A DNA stretch of 64,000 nt from NCBI GenBank assembly GCA_050291725.1, contig JBNKKH010000021.1:52628-116627 (forward strand), in the 5' to 3' direction. Shown piece after piece: positions 47,254 to 55,537 of this stretch; within the stretch, counting starts at the first letter, position 1; each line of letters starts with the position of its first letter. The notes below the pieces were generated by a model. That model was not told the DNA's origin, did not search any database, and saw only the letters and a list, made by a program, of their open reading frames with translations. This DNA comes from JAAGZL01 sp050291725. GTDB lineage: Bacteria > Pseudomonadota > Gammaproteobacteria > Chromatiales > Chromatiaceae. Made by a program: the position numbers and the translations under genes.

Positions 47254-48763
47254 GCACCGCCTCCTCTAAGGCCTGCTGCACATGTTCGCTATCACTAAAA
47301 TTCAGCCTCTGATCTCCCACCAGCTGATAATCTTCATGCCCCTTGCCACAGACCATAATCAGATCACCAGCTGATGCATCAGCTATAGCCTTACGGATAG
47401 CCTTAGCTCTATCCCTCTCCACTAGAACATCGCTGGGATTCTCCATCCCCTTGAGGATATCGGTAATGATCCAATCACCATCTTCCGTGCGCGGATTGTC
47501 ATCCGTGATGACCACCTTGTCAGCCAGACGTTCAGCAATCGCCCCCATCTCTGGACGCTTTCCGGTATCCCGATCACCACCACAGCCAAACACGCAGACC
47601 ATATGGGCCCCGGTGTGGGCTCTTGCTGCTTCCAATGCATGTTCTAGAGCATCCGGAGTATGGGCATAATCAACCACCACTAGAGGCTTACCGTTACCAC
47701 CGAAACGCTCCATGCGTCCAGGCACCGTCTCCAGACGTGAGATACGCTCCAAAGCCACTTCCAGCGACACCCCTTTTGACAGCAATACATTTAGAACTGC
47801 TAGCAGATTACTTATATTGAAGCGACCCAGCAGCCCAGTCTTTAGCTCCCCATCTCCATGACTGGTCTGAATGCGGACAGTCATGCCATGGCTATCCTGT
47901 TTAATATCTTGAGCCCAGGCCCAGCCATCTAAACGATCAGGCAGCTCATCCTGTTTAGTCAGGCCATACCCCAGGGCCAAAACACCTGCTGGCAGCTTAC
48001 GCAAAATCTGCCGACCAAACTCATCATCCAGATTAATAACCGCACAACGAATACCCGGCATTTTGAATAGACGCAGTTTGGACTCACCATAAGCCTCCAT
48101 GCTGCCGTGATAGTCCAGATGATCTCTACTCAGATTAGTAAATACCGCCACATCAAAATGCACATCCTCAACCCTGCCCTGCTCCAAGGCGTGGGAGGAG
48201 ACCTCCATAGAGATAGAGGTAGCGCCCTGCTGGCGCAACTCACTCAATAAACGCTGCAGCTCAATGGGATCAGGTGTGGTATGGGTACTAGGCTTAAGCT
48301 CTCCCGGAAAGCCGTTGCCGATGGTTCCCACAATACCGCAGTTGCCATCTTCACCTAGAGCCTGGGCGAGAAATATGGCGCTACTGGTTTTGCCGTTGGT
48401 GCCGGTAATGCCAGTCACGCCCATGTAACGACTTGGATTACCATAGAAGCGCCCAGCAATCTTGCTGGCCTTGCGACTTAACTCAGGAACCTCAATCAGT
48501 GGAACCGAAGCGTCGTGGTTCAGCTGTTCTATCTTCTGTTTGTCCCAATTATCATCAAGCTCATACAGCACCGCCACTGCGCCACTCTCCAGAGCTTGCT
48601 GTATATAGTCCAAGCCGTGCTGATCACCGCCCGAACAGGCCAAAAACAGAGTTCCAGGCTTAACCTTGCGACTATCTAAGGTAATGGAGTTAACTACACA
48701 CTCTGCAGCAACATTTGAAGTTGCTATTCCGCTGAGAAGATCTGCAATTCTGCGCTCAGACAT
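47246..48763 (-). CDS. murE: UDP-MurNAc-L-Ala-D-Glu--meso-diaminopimelate ligase MurE
   Basis: A 505-residue Mur ligase. GITGTNGKTSSAIFLAQAL is the ATP loop. The VVDYAHTPDALEHAL block and VVITDDNPRTEDGD are clear. The DNPR motif specifies meso-diaminopimelate as the added residue, as expected for a Gram-negative. Its start overlaps the ftsI stop by one base (TAATG). Confidence 0.97.
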   Translation of the reverse strand: MSERRIADLLSGIATSNVAAECVVNSITLDSRKVKPGTLFLACSGGDQHGLDYIQQALESGAVAVLYELDDNWDKQKIEQLNHDASVPLIEVPELSRKASKIAGRFYGNPSRYMGVTGITGTNGKTSSAIFLAQALGEDGNCGIVGTIGNGFPGELKPSTHTTPDPIELQRLLSELRQQGATSISMEVSSHALEQGRVEDVHFDVAVFTNLSRDHLDYHGSMEAYGESKLRLFKMPGIRCAVINLDDEFGRQILRKLPAGVLALGYGLTKQDELPDRLDGWAWAQDIKQDSHGMTVRIQTSHGDGELKTGLLGRFNISNLLAVLNVLLSKGVSLEVALERISRLETVPGRMERFGGNGKPLVVVDYAHTPDALEHALEAARAHTGAHMVCVFGCGGDRDTGKRPEMGAIAERLADKVVITDDNPRTEDGDWIITDILKGMENPSDVLVERDRAKAIRKAIADASAGDLIMVCGKGHEDYQLVGDQRLNFSDSEHVQQALEEAVHD

Positions 48764-50529
48764 TAGTGCATCCCCTTCCGAGAATCAGCCATACGCAGAA
48801 CATCAGACGGCATCTTGTCTGGAGCAATGTTCAGGAGACGTAGAGCACCACCCATAACTTTAGAAAATATGGGAGCTGCCACCTGACCACCGTAAAATTT
48901 TCCGGTGCTGGGTTCATCGATCATCACTACCGCAACCAGACGAGGATCACTTACTGGTGCCATGCCAGCAAATACTGAGAAAAATCTATCCTCCGCATAA
49001 CCGCCTGCAATGCTCTTGCGCACGGTTCCGGTCTTGCCTGCAACCCGGTAGCCTTTAATGGCGGCTAAAGGAGCAGTACCTTTGGACGAGACCACCGACT
49101 CCATCATAGAACGCACTGCACGGGCAGTTGATGGTTTGAACACCCTACTGCCCTCAACTTTCTCATAACTGCGCTTCAAGGTTACAGGGCGACTTACCCC
49201 ATCGGCAGCCAGAACCGCATAGGCCCGCGCCAGCTGTAGAGGAGTAACGGAAATACCATAGCCAAACGAGAGGGTTGCCTGATCAAATTTTGACCAGGTA
49301 TCGAAATCGGAGAGATGACCAGCTGCCTCTCCGGGGAACCCACTACCGGGCAAAGACCTAAACCCCAAGCTCAGCAGGTTTACCCACAACTCTTCTGGCG
49401 GCGTATTAAGCGCAATCTTGCTAACGCCTACGTTGCTAGATTTTCTAAGAATAGTTCCGATGTCGATACTACCGTAGTTTCTTGGATCTTTGATCTGGTT
49501 CCTACCCACCCGATAATGTCCCGGGGCAGTGTTGATTACTGTATCCGGTTTAATCAGGCCGTTATCCAGAGCAGTTGCGACAATAAACGGCTTCATAGTA
49601 GAACCAGGCTCGAACAGATCTGTTATAGCCCGATTGCGCACCTTGCTGCCGCCGCGCTTATCGCCATTGGGGTTGAATGCAGGCTGATTCACCATGGCTA
49701 GAACTTCGCCCGTTTTGACATCCAGAATAACCACAGAGCCCGCACGGGCCCTATGTTTTGCTACGGCTGCCTTCAACTCCCGATAGGCCAAGAACTGCAG
49801 TCGTCGATCCAGGCTTAGTTGCAGACTATGACCTGGGCTGGGAGATCGAATATTCTCCACATCCGCCACAATTCTAGAGCGTCCATCTTTTATTACCCGC
49901 TTACTGCCGGTTGTACCCTTAAGCCAATCATCAAAGGCCAGCTCCATGCCCTCTTGCCCCTTATCATCCACATTGGTAAAACCAACCACATGAGAGAACA
50001 CCTCACCACTGGGATAGAAACGACGATACTCTCGTTGCAGATCAATCCCGGACAATTTGTTATCACGAGCCACCTGCATAACCTTTGCACTCAGATCAGG
50101 ATTAACCCCACGCTTCAGATAAACAAAAGAGCGATTGCTTTTCTTACGCAGCAATTTTTGCAGCTCTTGCACATCTTGACCCAGCACAGCAGCGATTGGG
50201 GCTAGATCAGCTTTTTCAGTGCTTATCACCCGCGGATTGACCCATATGGAATCTACTGGCGCACTAACCGCAAGCGGCTCTCCTCTACGATCCTGAATCA
50301 TACCCCTATGGGCTGGGACCTCTACTACTCGCAGATGTCTAATATCGCCCTCATGCTTTAAAAAGTCGGTCTGGTAAACCTGCTGATCAACGGCACGCCA
50401 AATTATCGCAAGCCCCATCAACCAGAGCAGGGAAAGCACAGTCCAACGCCGCACACGGAAACGTGGCAGCTCTGCCTGTTCCTGCTTTATCTGCGTTGCC
50501 GCCCGTTTTTTTCGTTTTTCGCTTGCCAT
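48763..50529 (-). CDS. ftsI: Septal peptidoglycan transpeptidase FtsI (PBP3)
   Basis: A 588-residue class B penicillin-binding protein. A basic cytoplasmic tail leads to one membrane anchor (about residues 30-48). The pedestal domain begins near VEVPAHRGMIQDRRGEPLAV. The transpeptidase has the SxxK serine in EPGSTMKPFIVATAL, SxN in RKSSNVGVSKIAL and KTGT in VAGKTGTVRKS. It cross-links septal peptidoglycan with FtsW. The start is two bases after ftsL. Confidence 0.97.
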   Translation of the reverse strand: MASEKRKKRAATQIKQEQAELPRFRVRRWTVLSLLWLMGLAIIWRAVDQQVYQTDFLKHEGDIRHLRVVEVPAHRGMIQDRRGEPLAVSAPVDSIWVNPRVISTEKADLAPIAAVLGQDVQELQKLLRKKSNRSFVYLKRGVNPDLSAKVMQVARDNKLSGIDLQREYRRFYPSGEVFSHVVGFTNVDDKGQEGMELAFDDWLKGTTGSKRVIKDGRSRIVADVENIRSPSPGHSLQLSLDRRLQFLAYRELKAAVAKHRARAGSVVILDVKTGEVLAMVNQPAFNPNGDKRGGSKVRNRAITDLFEPGSTMKPFIVATALDNGLIKPDTVINTAPGHYRVGRNQIKDPRNYGSIDIGTILRKSSNVGVSKIALNTPPEELWVNLLSLGFRSLPGSGFPGEAAGHLSDFDTWSKFDQATLSFGYGISVTPLQLARAYAVLAADGVSRPVTLKRSYEKVEGSRVFKPSTARAVRSMMESVVSSKGTAPLAAIKGYRVAGKTGTVRKSIAGGYAEDRFFSVFAGMAPVSDPRLVAVVMIDEPSTGKFYGGQVAAPIFSKVMGGALRLLNIAPDKMPSDVLRMADSRKGMH

Positions 50530-50531
50530 GA

Positions 50532-50804
50532 TTAAGGGGTGATAACCTTTACCTCTTCAACCAGAGGAATTCGCATGTTTAATCTTTCGCGCGCAATCTT
50601 CTCTACGCGGCCATGAGTAGCCCAGGTGCTCTGCTCCAGCTGCAGCCGACCCCACTCCACATCCACCGCATCACGCTTTGTCCTGATAGACTCAAGCTCA
50701 GCAAAATGTACCCGGGAGGCGTATTTCGCATAAACTACGCCGACGGCAGACACCACCACCGCCAAACCCAGCAAGGAGATGACAACTATCTTGCCCTCGC
50801 TCAT
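50532..50804 (-). CDS. ftsL: Cell division protein FtsL
   Basis: A 90-residue bitopic protein with a membrane helix near residues 6-26 and a periplasmic coiled-coil (HFAELESIRTKRDAVDVEWGRLQ). It ends in a short segment (IARERLNMRIP) typical of FtsL. It forms the FtsQLB complex that activates FtsWI. The sequence is poorly conserved across species; the call rests on size, topology and position between rsmH and ftsI. Confidence 0.9.
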   Translation of the reverse strand: MSEGKIVVISLLGLAVVVSAVGVVYAKYASRVHFAELESIRTKRDAVDVEWGRLQLEQSTWATHGRVEKIARERLNMRIPLVEEVKVITP

Positions 50805-51736
50805 GCCACACGCTCCGCAACTCGCAAAACTGCACTGCGCGCCCTGGGGTTGGAATTAATCTCTCCAGCAGATGGATATATGGCCTTACCCACAGCTCGC
50901 AGCTTCGGTTTTAGCTGCTCCTGGGTTACCGGCAGATCCGCTGGAAAATCATCCCCCCGCTCACAATCCCGGATAAAACGCTTCACAATCCTATCTTCTA
51001 AAGAATGAAAACTAACCACGACCAAACGACCTAGAGGCGCCAGAACATCTAAAGACTGTTCCAGACACTGCTTAAGCTCTTCCAGCTCCTTATTTATATA
51101 GATACGTATGGCCTGGAAACTCCTGGTTGCCGGGTGCTTCTCTCTCTCTTTCGTGGGACAGGCCTGTTCGATGATCGCAGCCAACTGCCCAGTTGTAGTT
51201 ATAGACTCTTCCTCCCGCGCATTAACAATCGCCCGCGCTATACGTTTGGAAAAGCGTTCGTCGCCAAATTCTTTTAATACCCGGGCTATATCCCTGCCCT
51301 CAGCTGTAGCCAGCCACTCTGCAGCACTCACGCCGGAGCTAGTATCCATACGCATATCCAAAGGTCCGTCTCGCATAAAGCTAAAACCACGCTCCGGGTC
51401 ATCCAGTTGGGGAGACGAAACCCCCAGGTCCAGCAATAAGCCATCGACCCTTCCAGCAACACCATCTTGTTGTGCCAGCTGCTCTAACATGGCGAATGAC
51501 CCATGTCTGATTGAAAATCTCTCATCCTTGCCAAAGACATCTTCTGCGTGGGCTATGGCCTGCGGATCCTTATCAATGGCCAGTAACCGCCCATCACTCC
51601 CAAGACTCTGTAGAATCGCGCCACTATGACCACCACGCCCAAAGGTTCCATCCATATAAACTCCTGATGCCGAAATATTCAGGGCCTTCAGCGCCTCATC
51701 AAAAAGCACTGGAACATGGCCGAGTTGAGCGCCCAT
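50801..51736 (-). CDS. rsmH: 16S rRNA (cytosine-1402-N4)-methyltransferase RsmH
   Basis: A 311-residue SAM enzyme (formerly MraW) acting on the ribosomal P site. VLFDEALKALNI and YMDGTFGRGGHSGAIL hold the SAM loop. LLLDLGVSSPQLDDPERGFSF is the family signature. VVVSFHSLEDRIVKRF and the RARSAVLRVAERV tail are also diagnostic. It overlaps ftsL by four bases, and its ATG overlaps the mraZ stop. Confidence 0.97.
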   Translation of the reverse strand: MGAQLGHVPVLFDEALKALNISASGVYMDGTFGRGGHSGAILQSLGSDGRLLAIDKDPQAIAHAEDVFGKDERFSIRHGSFAMLEQLAQQDGVAGRVDGLLLDLGVSSPQLDDPERGFSFMRDGPLDMRMDTSSGVSAAEWLATAEGRDIARVLKEFGDERFSKRIARAIVNAREEESITTTGQLAAIIEQACPTKEREKHPATRSFQAIRIYINKELEELKQCLEQSLDVLAPLGRLVVVSFHSLEDRIVKRFIRDCERGDDFPADLPVTQEQLKPKLRAVGKAIYPSAGEINSNPRARSAVLRVAERVA

Positions 51737-52191
51737 CAGATTGAGAGCGTTTCCAGATCAGCCGGGAGATCGTGCTCCAGATCAGACTCCTCAAGCCAGC
51801 TCTCACGCTGCTCGTTCCAACGCTCCTCATCCCACAACTCAAATTTATTGCCCTGCCCAATCAACACCGCATGCTTGTTCATCTGAGCAAACTCTCTAAG
51901 TGGAGGCGGCAACAGAACCCTGCCCTGCCCATCCATATCCACCTCTGCGGCATGACCGACCAACAGACGCTGCAAACGACGTGCAGCTTTATTAAAGGAA
52001 GGAAGACGCATCAGTTTGCGCTCAATCTCCTGCCATTCAGGAATCGGATAGATCAATAGACAGTGGTCGTTAGGATCAACGGTAATAACCAACTGGGAGG
52101 CACAGCAATCCTTCAGACGCCCACGATACTTGGTCGGTATCGCAAAGCGCCCTTTAGCATCCAGATTTAAACTGTTAACACCTCGAAACAA
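51736..52191 (-). CDS. mraZ: Transcriptional regulator MraZ
   Basis: A 151-residue AbrB-like DNA-binding protein that represses the dcw promoter. The best start is a TTG at 52191, which gives FRGVNSLNLDAKGRFAIPTK, the canonical N-terminus, with GGAAGGGGAG upstream at the right distance. An ATG at 52230 would add 13 unusual residues and run across that ribosome site. Two SpoVT-AbrB repeats are visible (DAKGRFAIP and DGQGRVLLPPPLREFA). It is the first gene of the cluster. Confidence 0.94.
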   Translation of the reverse strand: MFRGVNSLNLDAKGRFAIPTKYRGRLKDCCASQLVITVDPNDHCLLIYPIPEWQEIERKLMRLPSFNKAARRLQRLLVGHAAEVDMDGQGRVLLPPPLREFAQMNKHAVLIGQGNKFELWDEERWNEQRESWLEESDLEHDLPADLETLSI

Positions 52192-52222
52192 ACCCAGGTC
52201 TCCCCTTCCGTTTTTTCCATAA

Positions 52223-52278
52223 AAACCCACTTTTCACCACTTAACGCCATAATATGTACGATATTCCCCACTTGTCAA
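52223..52278 (-). promoter_or_regulatory. dcw cluster promoter with MraZ-box-like repeats
   Basis: On the minus strand, TTGACA (52273-52278, perfect -35) is separated by 18 bases from TATTAT (52249-52254, five of six matches to -10). Three AAGTGG-type repeats overlap or follow it: 52264-52273 (in the spacer), 52233-52242 and 52223-52232 (adjacent, 10-bp period, AAGTGGTGAA and AAGTGGGTTT). MraZ in E. coli binds spaced TGGGN direct repeats near this promoter, so these are probable autoregulatory operators. Confidence 0.8.
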
Positions 52279-52522
52279 GACAATTACCCCGCAAAAACAT
52301 AAAAAGTTCCTTTAAAGACAGAGGGTTACGGAGTGGTATTAAGGGAGCAACAACGGAAATAAAACACACTAAAACAGCGCGATAAAGATGCAACTTAAAG
52401 TAGATTGTTAGGATATTAAGGAATTTTATTCTTATCGAGAATGAGACAAACAGCCACTTTTTTACCCAGAGACCACACCTAGTAGGCGCTCAGCACTTTG
52501 AGCGAAAGGCTATGCAAAATTC
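52279..52522. other. Intergenic stretch upstream of the dcw promoter
   Basis: AT-rich DNA between the dcw -35 box and a REP copy. I see no ORF with a ribosome site and no clear hairpin. It is the spacer that normally separates rnpB and mraZ in gammaproteobacteria. Confidence 0.4.
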
Positions 52523-52549
52523 ATCGCCCAGAGGAGTGGGCTCCTACAA
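52523..52549. repeat. REP element (TGTAGGAGC type), second copy
   Basis: On the minus strand TTGTAGGAGCCCACTCC followed by a loop and GGGCGAT. It shares the TTGTAGGAGCCC head and GGGCGAT tail with the copy at 27593-27619. The stem is reduced to GCCCA/TGGGC. It lies just beyond the rnpB 3' end. Confidence 0.65.
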
Positions 52550-52599
52550 CACCTCAAATATATATTTGCTCGTGTTTGCGGCTGAGCTTTACAAAAGAA

Positions 52600-52732
52600 A
52601 GTGGGAGCCGGCCTATAAGCCGGGTTCTGTCTTGAATGATCATTCATCTAGGATGCGCGTCGCCACGCATCTCCAGCAACCTACCCGGGGACCCTGTGGG
52701 CCACAGGTGTGGACGAAGCCACTTGCCCCCCT
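52600..52732 (-). pseudogene. rnpB: 3' third of RNase P RNA gene (rnpB), interrupted
   Basis: Read on the minus strand this segment starts CAAATAGGGGGC and continues with CCGGGTAGGTTGCTG, CTAGATGAATGA and GACAGAACCCGGCTTAT, four of the most conserved segments of bacterial type A RNase P RNA in the correct order and spacing. It ends near GGCCGGCTCCCACTTTCTTTT, a terminator-like tail. In E. coli the equivalent is roughly the last 125 of 377 bases. Upstream of CAAATAGGGG, where a conserved GGCC-containing segment is expected, the sequence changes to unrelated DNA. The rest of the gene is not in this window. An intact rnpB must exist elsewhere, probably at the far end of the inserted element. Confidence 0.88.
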
Positions 52733-52798
52733 ATTTGTGTTTCAAAAAGCACACTAATCGTATCGAATAAGGCCTTTTTGTACCAGTTTTTGTACCAG
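52730..52798. other. att-like site 1 at the rnpB junction (core plus arm repeats)
   Basis: The core CCTATTTGTGTTTCAA (start of a 21-base match, 52730-52750) straddles the end of rnpB homology. Twenty-four bases later comes a perfect tandem repeat of TTTTTGTACCAG (52775-52786 and 52787-52798). A core plus nearby repeated arms is the layout of an integrase attachment site. The same two parts recur at 53900-53955 with the same spacing. Confidence 0.7.
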
Positions 52799-52886
52799 CC
52801 TGGACATAGTAACAGATGAGTACAGACTCACACTATCGTCAAACCAGCTCTACTTTATCTGTTGAAGTTATTACTAAGAGATTAAT

Positions 52887-53762
52887 TCAGAATGGAATAT
52901 CATCATCATAATCTTGTAACTTACCGTCCAGCTTTGCAATAAATTCCTCAATTATGGCTAACACATACAGAACATAATTCGTATCAGTTATTCTAACATT
53001 GCCTTCTCTAGTTTTACCGTTTCGGTGAACAAAATCATGACGTGCCTGTACCGCCTCATACAACTCTTTTTTTTGGTTAACATCACCATAATCAAACTCC
53101 ACTCTAAGAACGGATTTATATAGCGCTTCCACTTTAGGAAGATTATGGTAAATAAGATCTGACAGATATTCCTTTGCGATCTTGTTAGGGAGTTCTTTAT
53201 TAGTGATAAATTTTATTACTGGATATCGCTCTTTTTTCAAGTCACTATTTGTCCTAAACAAGGTTTCAAGCAACTCTTCATTAGTCAGAACACGTGAAAT
53301 GAGAGTATCAGATAAATATGCCTCCATACTCGCTACAGCTTGGACAAGTAACATCCTATTGAACACCTCAGATTGATGCCGATCTTCAATTTGTATCGAC
53401 AACATACTCCTCAAACTCTCCATAGAATGCTCAAAATACTCATGGACTGAATGTTTACTTATTGTAAAATACCAATTCAATTCTTCGTTCAGCAACTCTT
53501 CTTCACTTGATGCTTCATAAACACTTGTAACATATGGAGTAGAAGCCGCATCATCCTTTAAAGAGACACCATCAGCACTAACAAATACAACACCTCCTCT
53601 GTTGTTTATTTCTAAACTATATGTATGCCCACATACAGGACAACCAAAGGTATCTTCAGAATACGTACCTTCATTATTTTCCATATTAGTTTCTGGCACT
53701 TCTATTTCACCACTGACAAGTTGATCACACTGATCACACATAAACGAAAGCTGGGAAAACAT
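52887..53762 (-). CDS. Zinc-ribbon protein with C-terminal HEPN-like RxxxxH motif
   Basis: A 291-residue protein of no family I can name. Cysteine pairs C9/C12 and C41/C44 form a zinc ribbon. The rest is helical. LLVQAVASMEAYLSDTLI (139-155) and RHDFVHRNGK (241-250) resemble HEPN proteins, where R-x4-6-H is the ribonuclease site (here R241 and H246). HEPN domains are common in toxins and antiphage systems. It sits alone between two att-like sites, which points to cargo. RNase activity is inference. Confidence 0.7.
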   Translation of the reverse strand: MFSQLSFMCDQCDQLVSGEIEVPETNMENNEGTYSEDTFGCPVCGHTYSLEINNRGGVVFVSADGVSLKDDAASTPYVTSVYEASSEEELLNEELNWYFTISKHSVHEYFEHSMESLRSMLSIQIEDRHQSEVFNRMLLVQAVASMEAYLSDTLISRVLTNEELLETLFRTNSDLKKERYPVIKFITNKELPNKIAKEYLSDLIYHNLPKVEALYKSVLRVEFDYGDVNQKKELYEAVQARHDFVHRNGKTREGNVRITDTNYVLYVLAIIEEFIAKLDGKLQDYDDDIPF

Positions 53763-54164
53763 AGCGGTATTCCTTCCTGTAATTTGGAATTATGTAAGTA
53801 AGACTATTTGTCTATATGCAATTAAAGCAGTAGCTATAGAGATTCCTCACTACTCTTTTCTCTTTTCCTTAAAGCTTCTAGTCTACGCATTCTCGTACGC
53901 CTATTTGTGTTTCAAGAAGCCATTTGATCCTACCTAATTTGGAAGCTTTGTACCAACTGATACAGATGTTTCCTGCTACGCGAAATAAAGCGTATTTCCA
54001 GTTAAGGGGCTGCCCTCATACATTGAGGCTAAGGAATAAGCTAGGGATACGTTGAGATGAACACGATTAAAAAATTGTCACGACATTAAACGGCTTTTTA
54101 AATTTATAGAGTTACCCAGTTTCCCCCATGCCCCCCCCTCTTGTAGGCCGCGGTCAAAGCCTAA
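53763..54164. other. Intergenic region holding att-like site 2
   Basis: About 400 bases between the HEPN-like gene and the winged-helix regulator gene. Apart from the att-like site at 53900-53955 I see no ORF with a ribosome site, no RNA gene and no clear terminator. A C-rich run (near 54122-54139) precedes the regulator's 3' end. Confidence 0.4.
53900..53955. other. att-like site 2
   Basis: The core CCTATTTGTGTTTCAA (21-base match at 53900-53920, one difference from site 1) is followed 25 bases later by CTTTGTACCA (53946-53955), matching the arm of site 1. Homology to rnpB on its left is limited to the CCTATTTG core. The 1.17-kb interval between the sites holds only the HEPN-like gene. Confidence 0.65.
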
Positions 54165-54530
54165 TCAAGTGTGTTTGCTTTCTGTTGATCCAAAAGTTTC
54201 CATGACATCAGATAAACGCTCTGCTAGCTGTTTAAGGTTTTCTGTTGGGTAGATGATCTTTACACGATTATCTTCTTCATCTTGCTCAACGCGAGCCATA
54301 TCCATTCCTGGAACACCATCAACTCCAATCTTACCCATAGCAGCTACGTATCGTGAGGCAGATGTTTTTGAGAAGCCAAAACGCTTCATTAAATCCTTCT
54401 GGGTAACTCCGTCATTTATAGCAACCTCAAGTAACGTTAATATTTGGCCCATTCGCATACTTGGGCGCACATCACGTATTATCTTCATGAAACGCTGTAG
54501 CCTGTATATATCTTCTAGCTTCACTTTCAC
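54165..54530 (-). CDS. Winged helix-turn-helix regulator
   Basis: A 121-residue protein with a MarR-like winged helix at ~20-80: MRMGQILTLLEVAINDGVTQ, then KDLMKRFGFSKTSASRYVAAMG as recognition region. The C-terminus is acidic then amphipathic (NLKQLAERLSDVMETFG), likely a dimer interface. It is divergent from the serine recombinase gene, and four TGACAT-type half-sites lie between them (54631-54724), so it probably represses one or both promoters. Confidence 0.75.
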   Translation of the reverse strand: MKVKLEDIYRLQRFMKIIRDVRPSMRMGQILTLLEVAINDGVTQKDLMKRFGFSKTSASRYVAAMGKIGVDGVPGMDMARVEQDEEDNRVKIIYPTENLKQLAERLSDVMETFGSTESKHT

Positions 54531-54630
54531 TACCTCCTTTCATTGTTCGAGATACGCAACGTAACCCAATGTTTGGACTATGACCATTTAAGTTGCAGAA
54601 CTGCGTCTATGCCATTTGAGTATATTCTAT

Positions 54631-54724
54631 TGACATATCTTACCGCACTGCTTATGTTATGACATATAGATCGTTATTATATTAATGTCATATGCCGCTT
54701 AGAGGTATGACTCTATTGTCATAG
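54631..54724. promoter_or_regulatory. Repeated TGACATA half-sites in the divergent control region
   Basis: TGACATAT occurs at 54631-54638 and 54660-54667 on the plus strand. Inverted forms occur at 54685-54693 (ATGTCATAT) and 54716-54724 (TTGTCATAG). Spacing is 25-30 bases. They lie between the divergent regulator and recombinase genes, the last just before the recombinase ribosome site (AGGGG). Likely operators. Confidence 0.6.
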
Positions 54725-54733
54725 GGGATAAAC

Positions 54734-55294
54734 ATGAGTAACTACAACATTGGCTATCTTAGAGTTTCCACACTTGACCAAAACACTGACAGACAACTAT
54801 CCAGCATTGGTGTGGAATTAGATAAAACCTACATAGACAAGTGTAGTGGTGGTAGCAGAAAGAGACCTAAGCTTGACGAGATGATCCAGGGCTTACGCAA
54901 GGGAGACACTATCCATGTACATAGCATCGATAGGCTGGCTCGTAACCTCAGTGACCTTCAGGAGCTTGTTGCAACCATTATCGATGTAGGGGCAACCCTA
55001 CGCTTCCACAAGGAACAGCTGACCTTCTCACCTGAAGAGAACGGAGCTATGAGCCGTTTGCTACTACAAGTAATGGGTGCCTTCGCTGAGTTTGAGAAAG
55101 CATTGATACGAGAGAGGCAGGCTGAAGGTATCGCAGAGGCCAAGGCTAAAGGGGTCTATAAGGGAAGGAAGACAAAATACTCCCCTGGACAACTTAAGAA
55201 GACTCTTGATAAGCACAATGGCAACAAGACTGCAGCAGCAAGAGAACTAGGGATTAGTTACCGGACGATGCTTAGGGCTTTCCCTAAAGTCTGA
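54734..55294 (+). CDS. Serine recombinase, resolvase/invertase type
   Basis: A 186-residue small serine recombinase. YLRVSTLDQNTDRQL contains the nucleophile S12 in Y-x-R-V-S-x3-Q. DRLARNLSDLQELV holds the catalytic D-R-L-x-R. The E-helix GAFAEFEKALIRERQAEGIAEAKAKG leads to a C-terminal helix-turn-helix (NGNKTAAARELGISYRTMLRAF). AGGGG precedes the ATG. Such proteins resolve multimers, invert DNA or, rarely, integrate elements. No inverted crossover sites stand out here, so resolving replicated forms of the element is the simplest reading. Confidence 0.92.
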   Translation: MSNYNIGYLRVSTLDQNTDRQLSSIGVELDKTYIDKCSGGSRKRPKLDEMIQGLRKGDTIHVHSIDRLARNLSDLQELVATIIDVGATLRFHKEQLTFSPEENGAMSRLLLQVMGAFAEFEKALIRERQAEGIAEAKAKGVYKGRKTKYSPGQLKKTLDKHNGNKTAAARELGISYRTMLRAFPKV

Positions 55295-55537
55295 CCGTAT
55301 ACCGCACTGAGCGGCCCCCTGTGGCTGTGTGTGTCCCTGTAAGTCTCCTTCCGTATTCTGGGGCACCGATTGTAGTAACACCCAGGTAAATACCCTAAGC
55401 CATTCATTCGATTTACCTAACACTCCCTAAAGTGGTAACCGTCTCACTACCGGGTATATCCTTTTGTTTTCATTACTTTTTTTCTTATCTGTTTATGTCT
55501 ATACTCTGCGCCACCTAACAACAACAGGACTTGTGAC

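Noticed and set aside
54734..55294. Invertible switch controlled by the serine recombinase
   Set aside because: No inverted crossover sites were found flanking a promoter or coding segment nearby.
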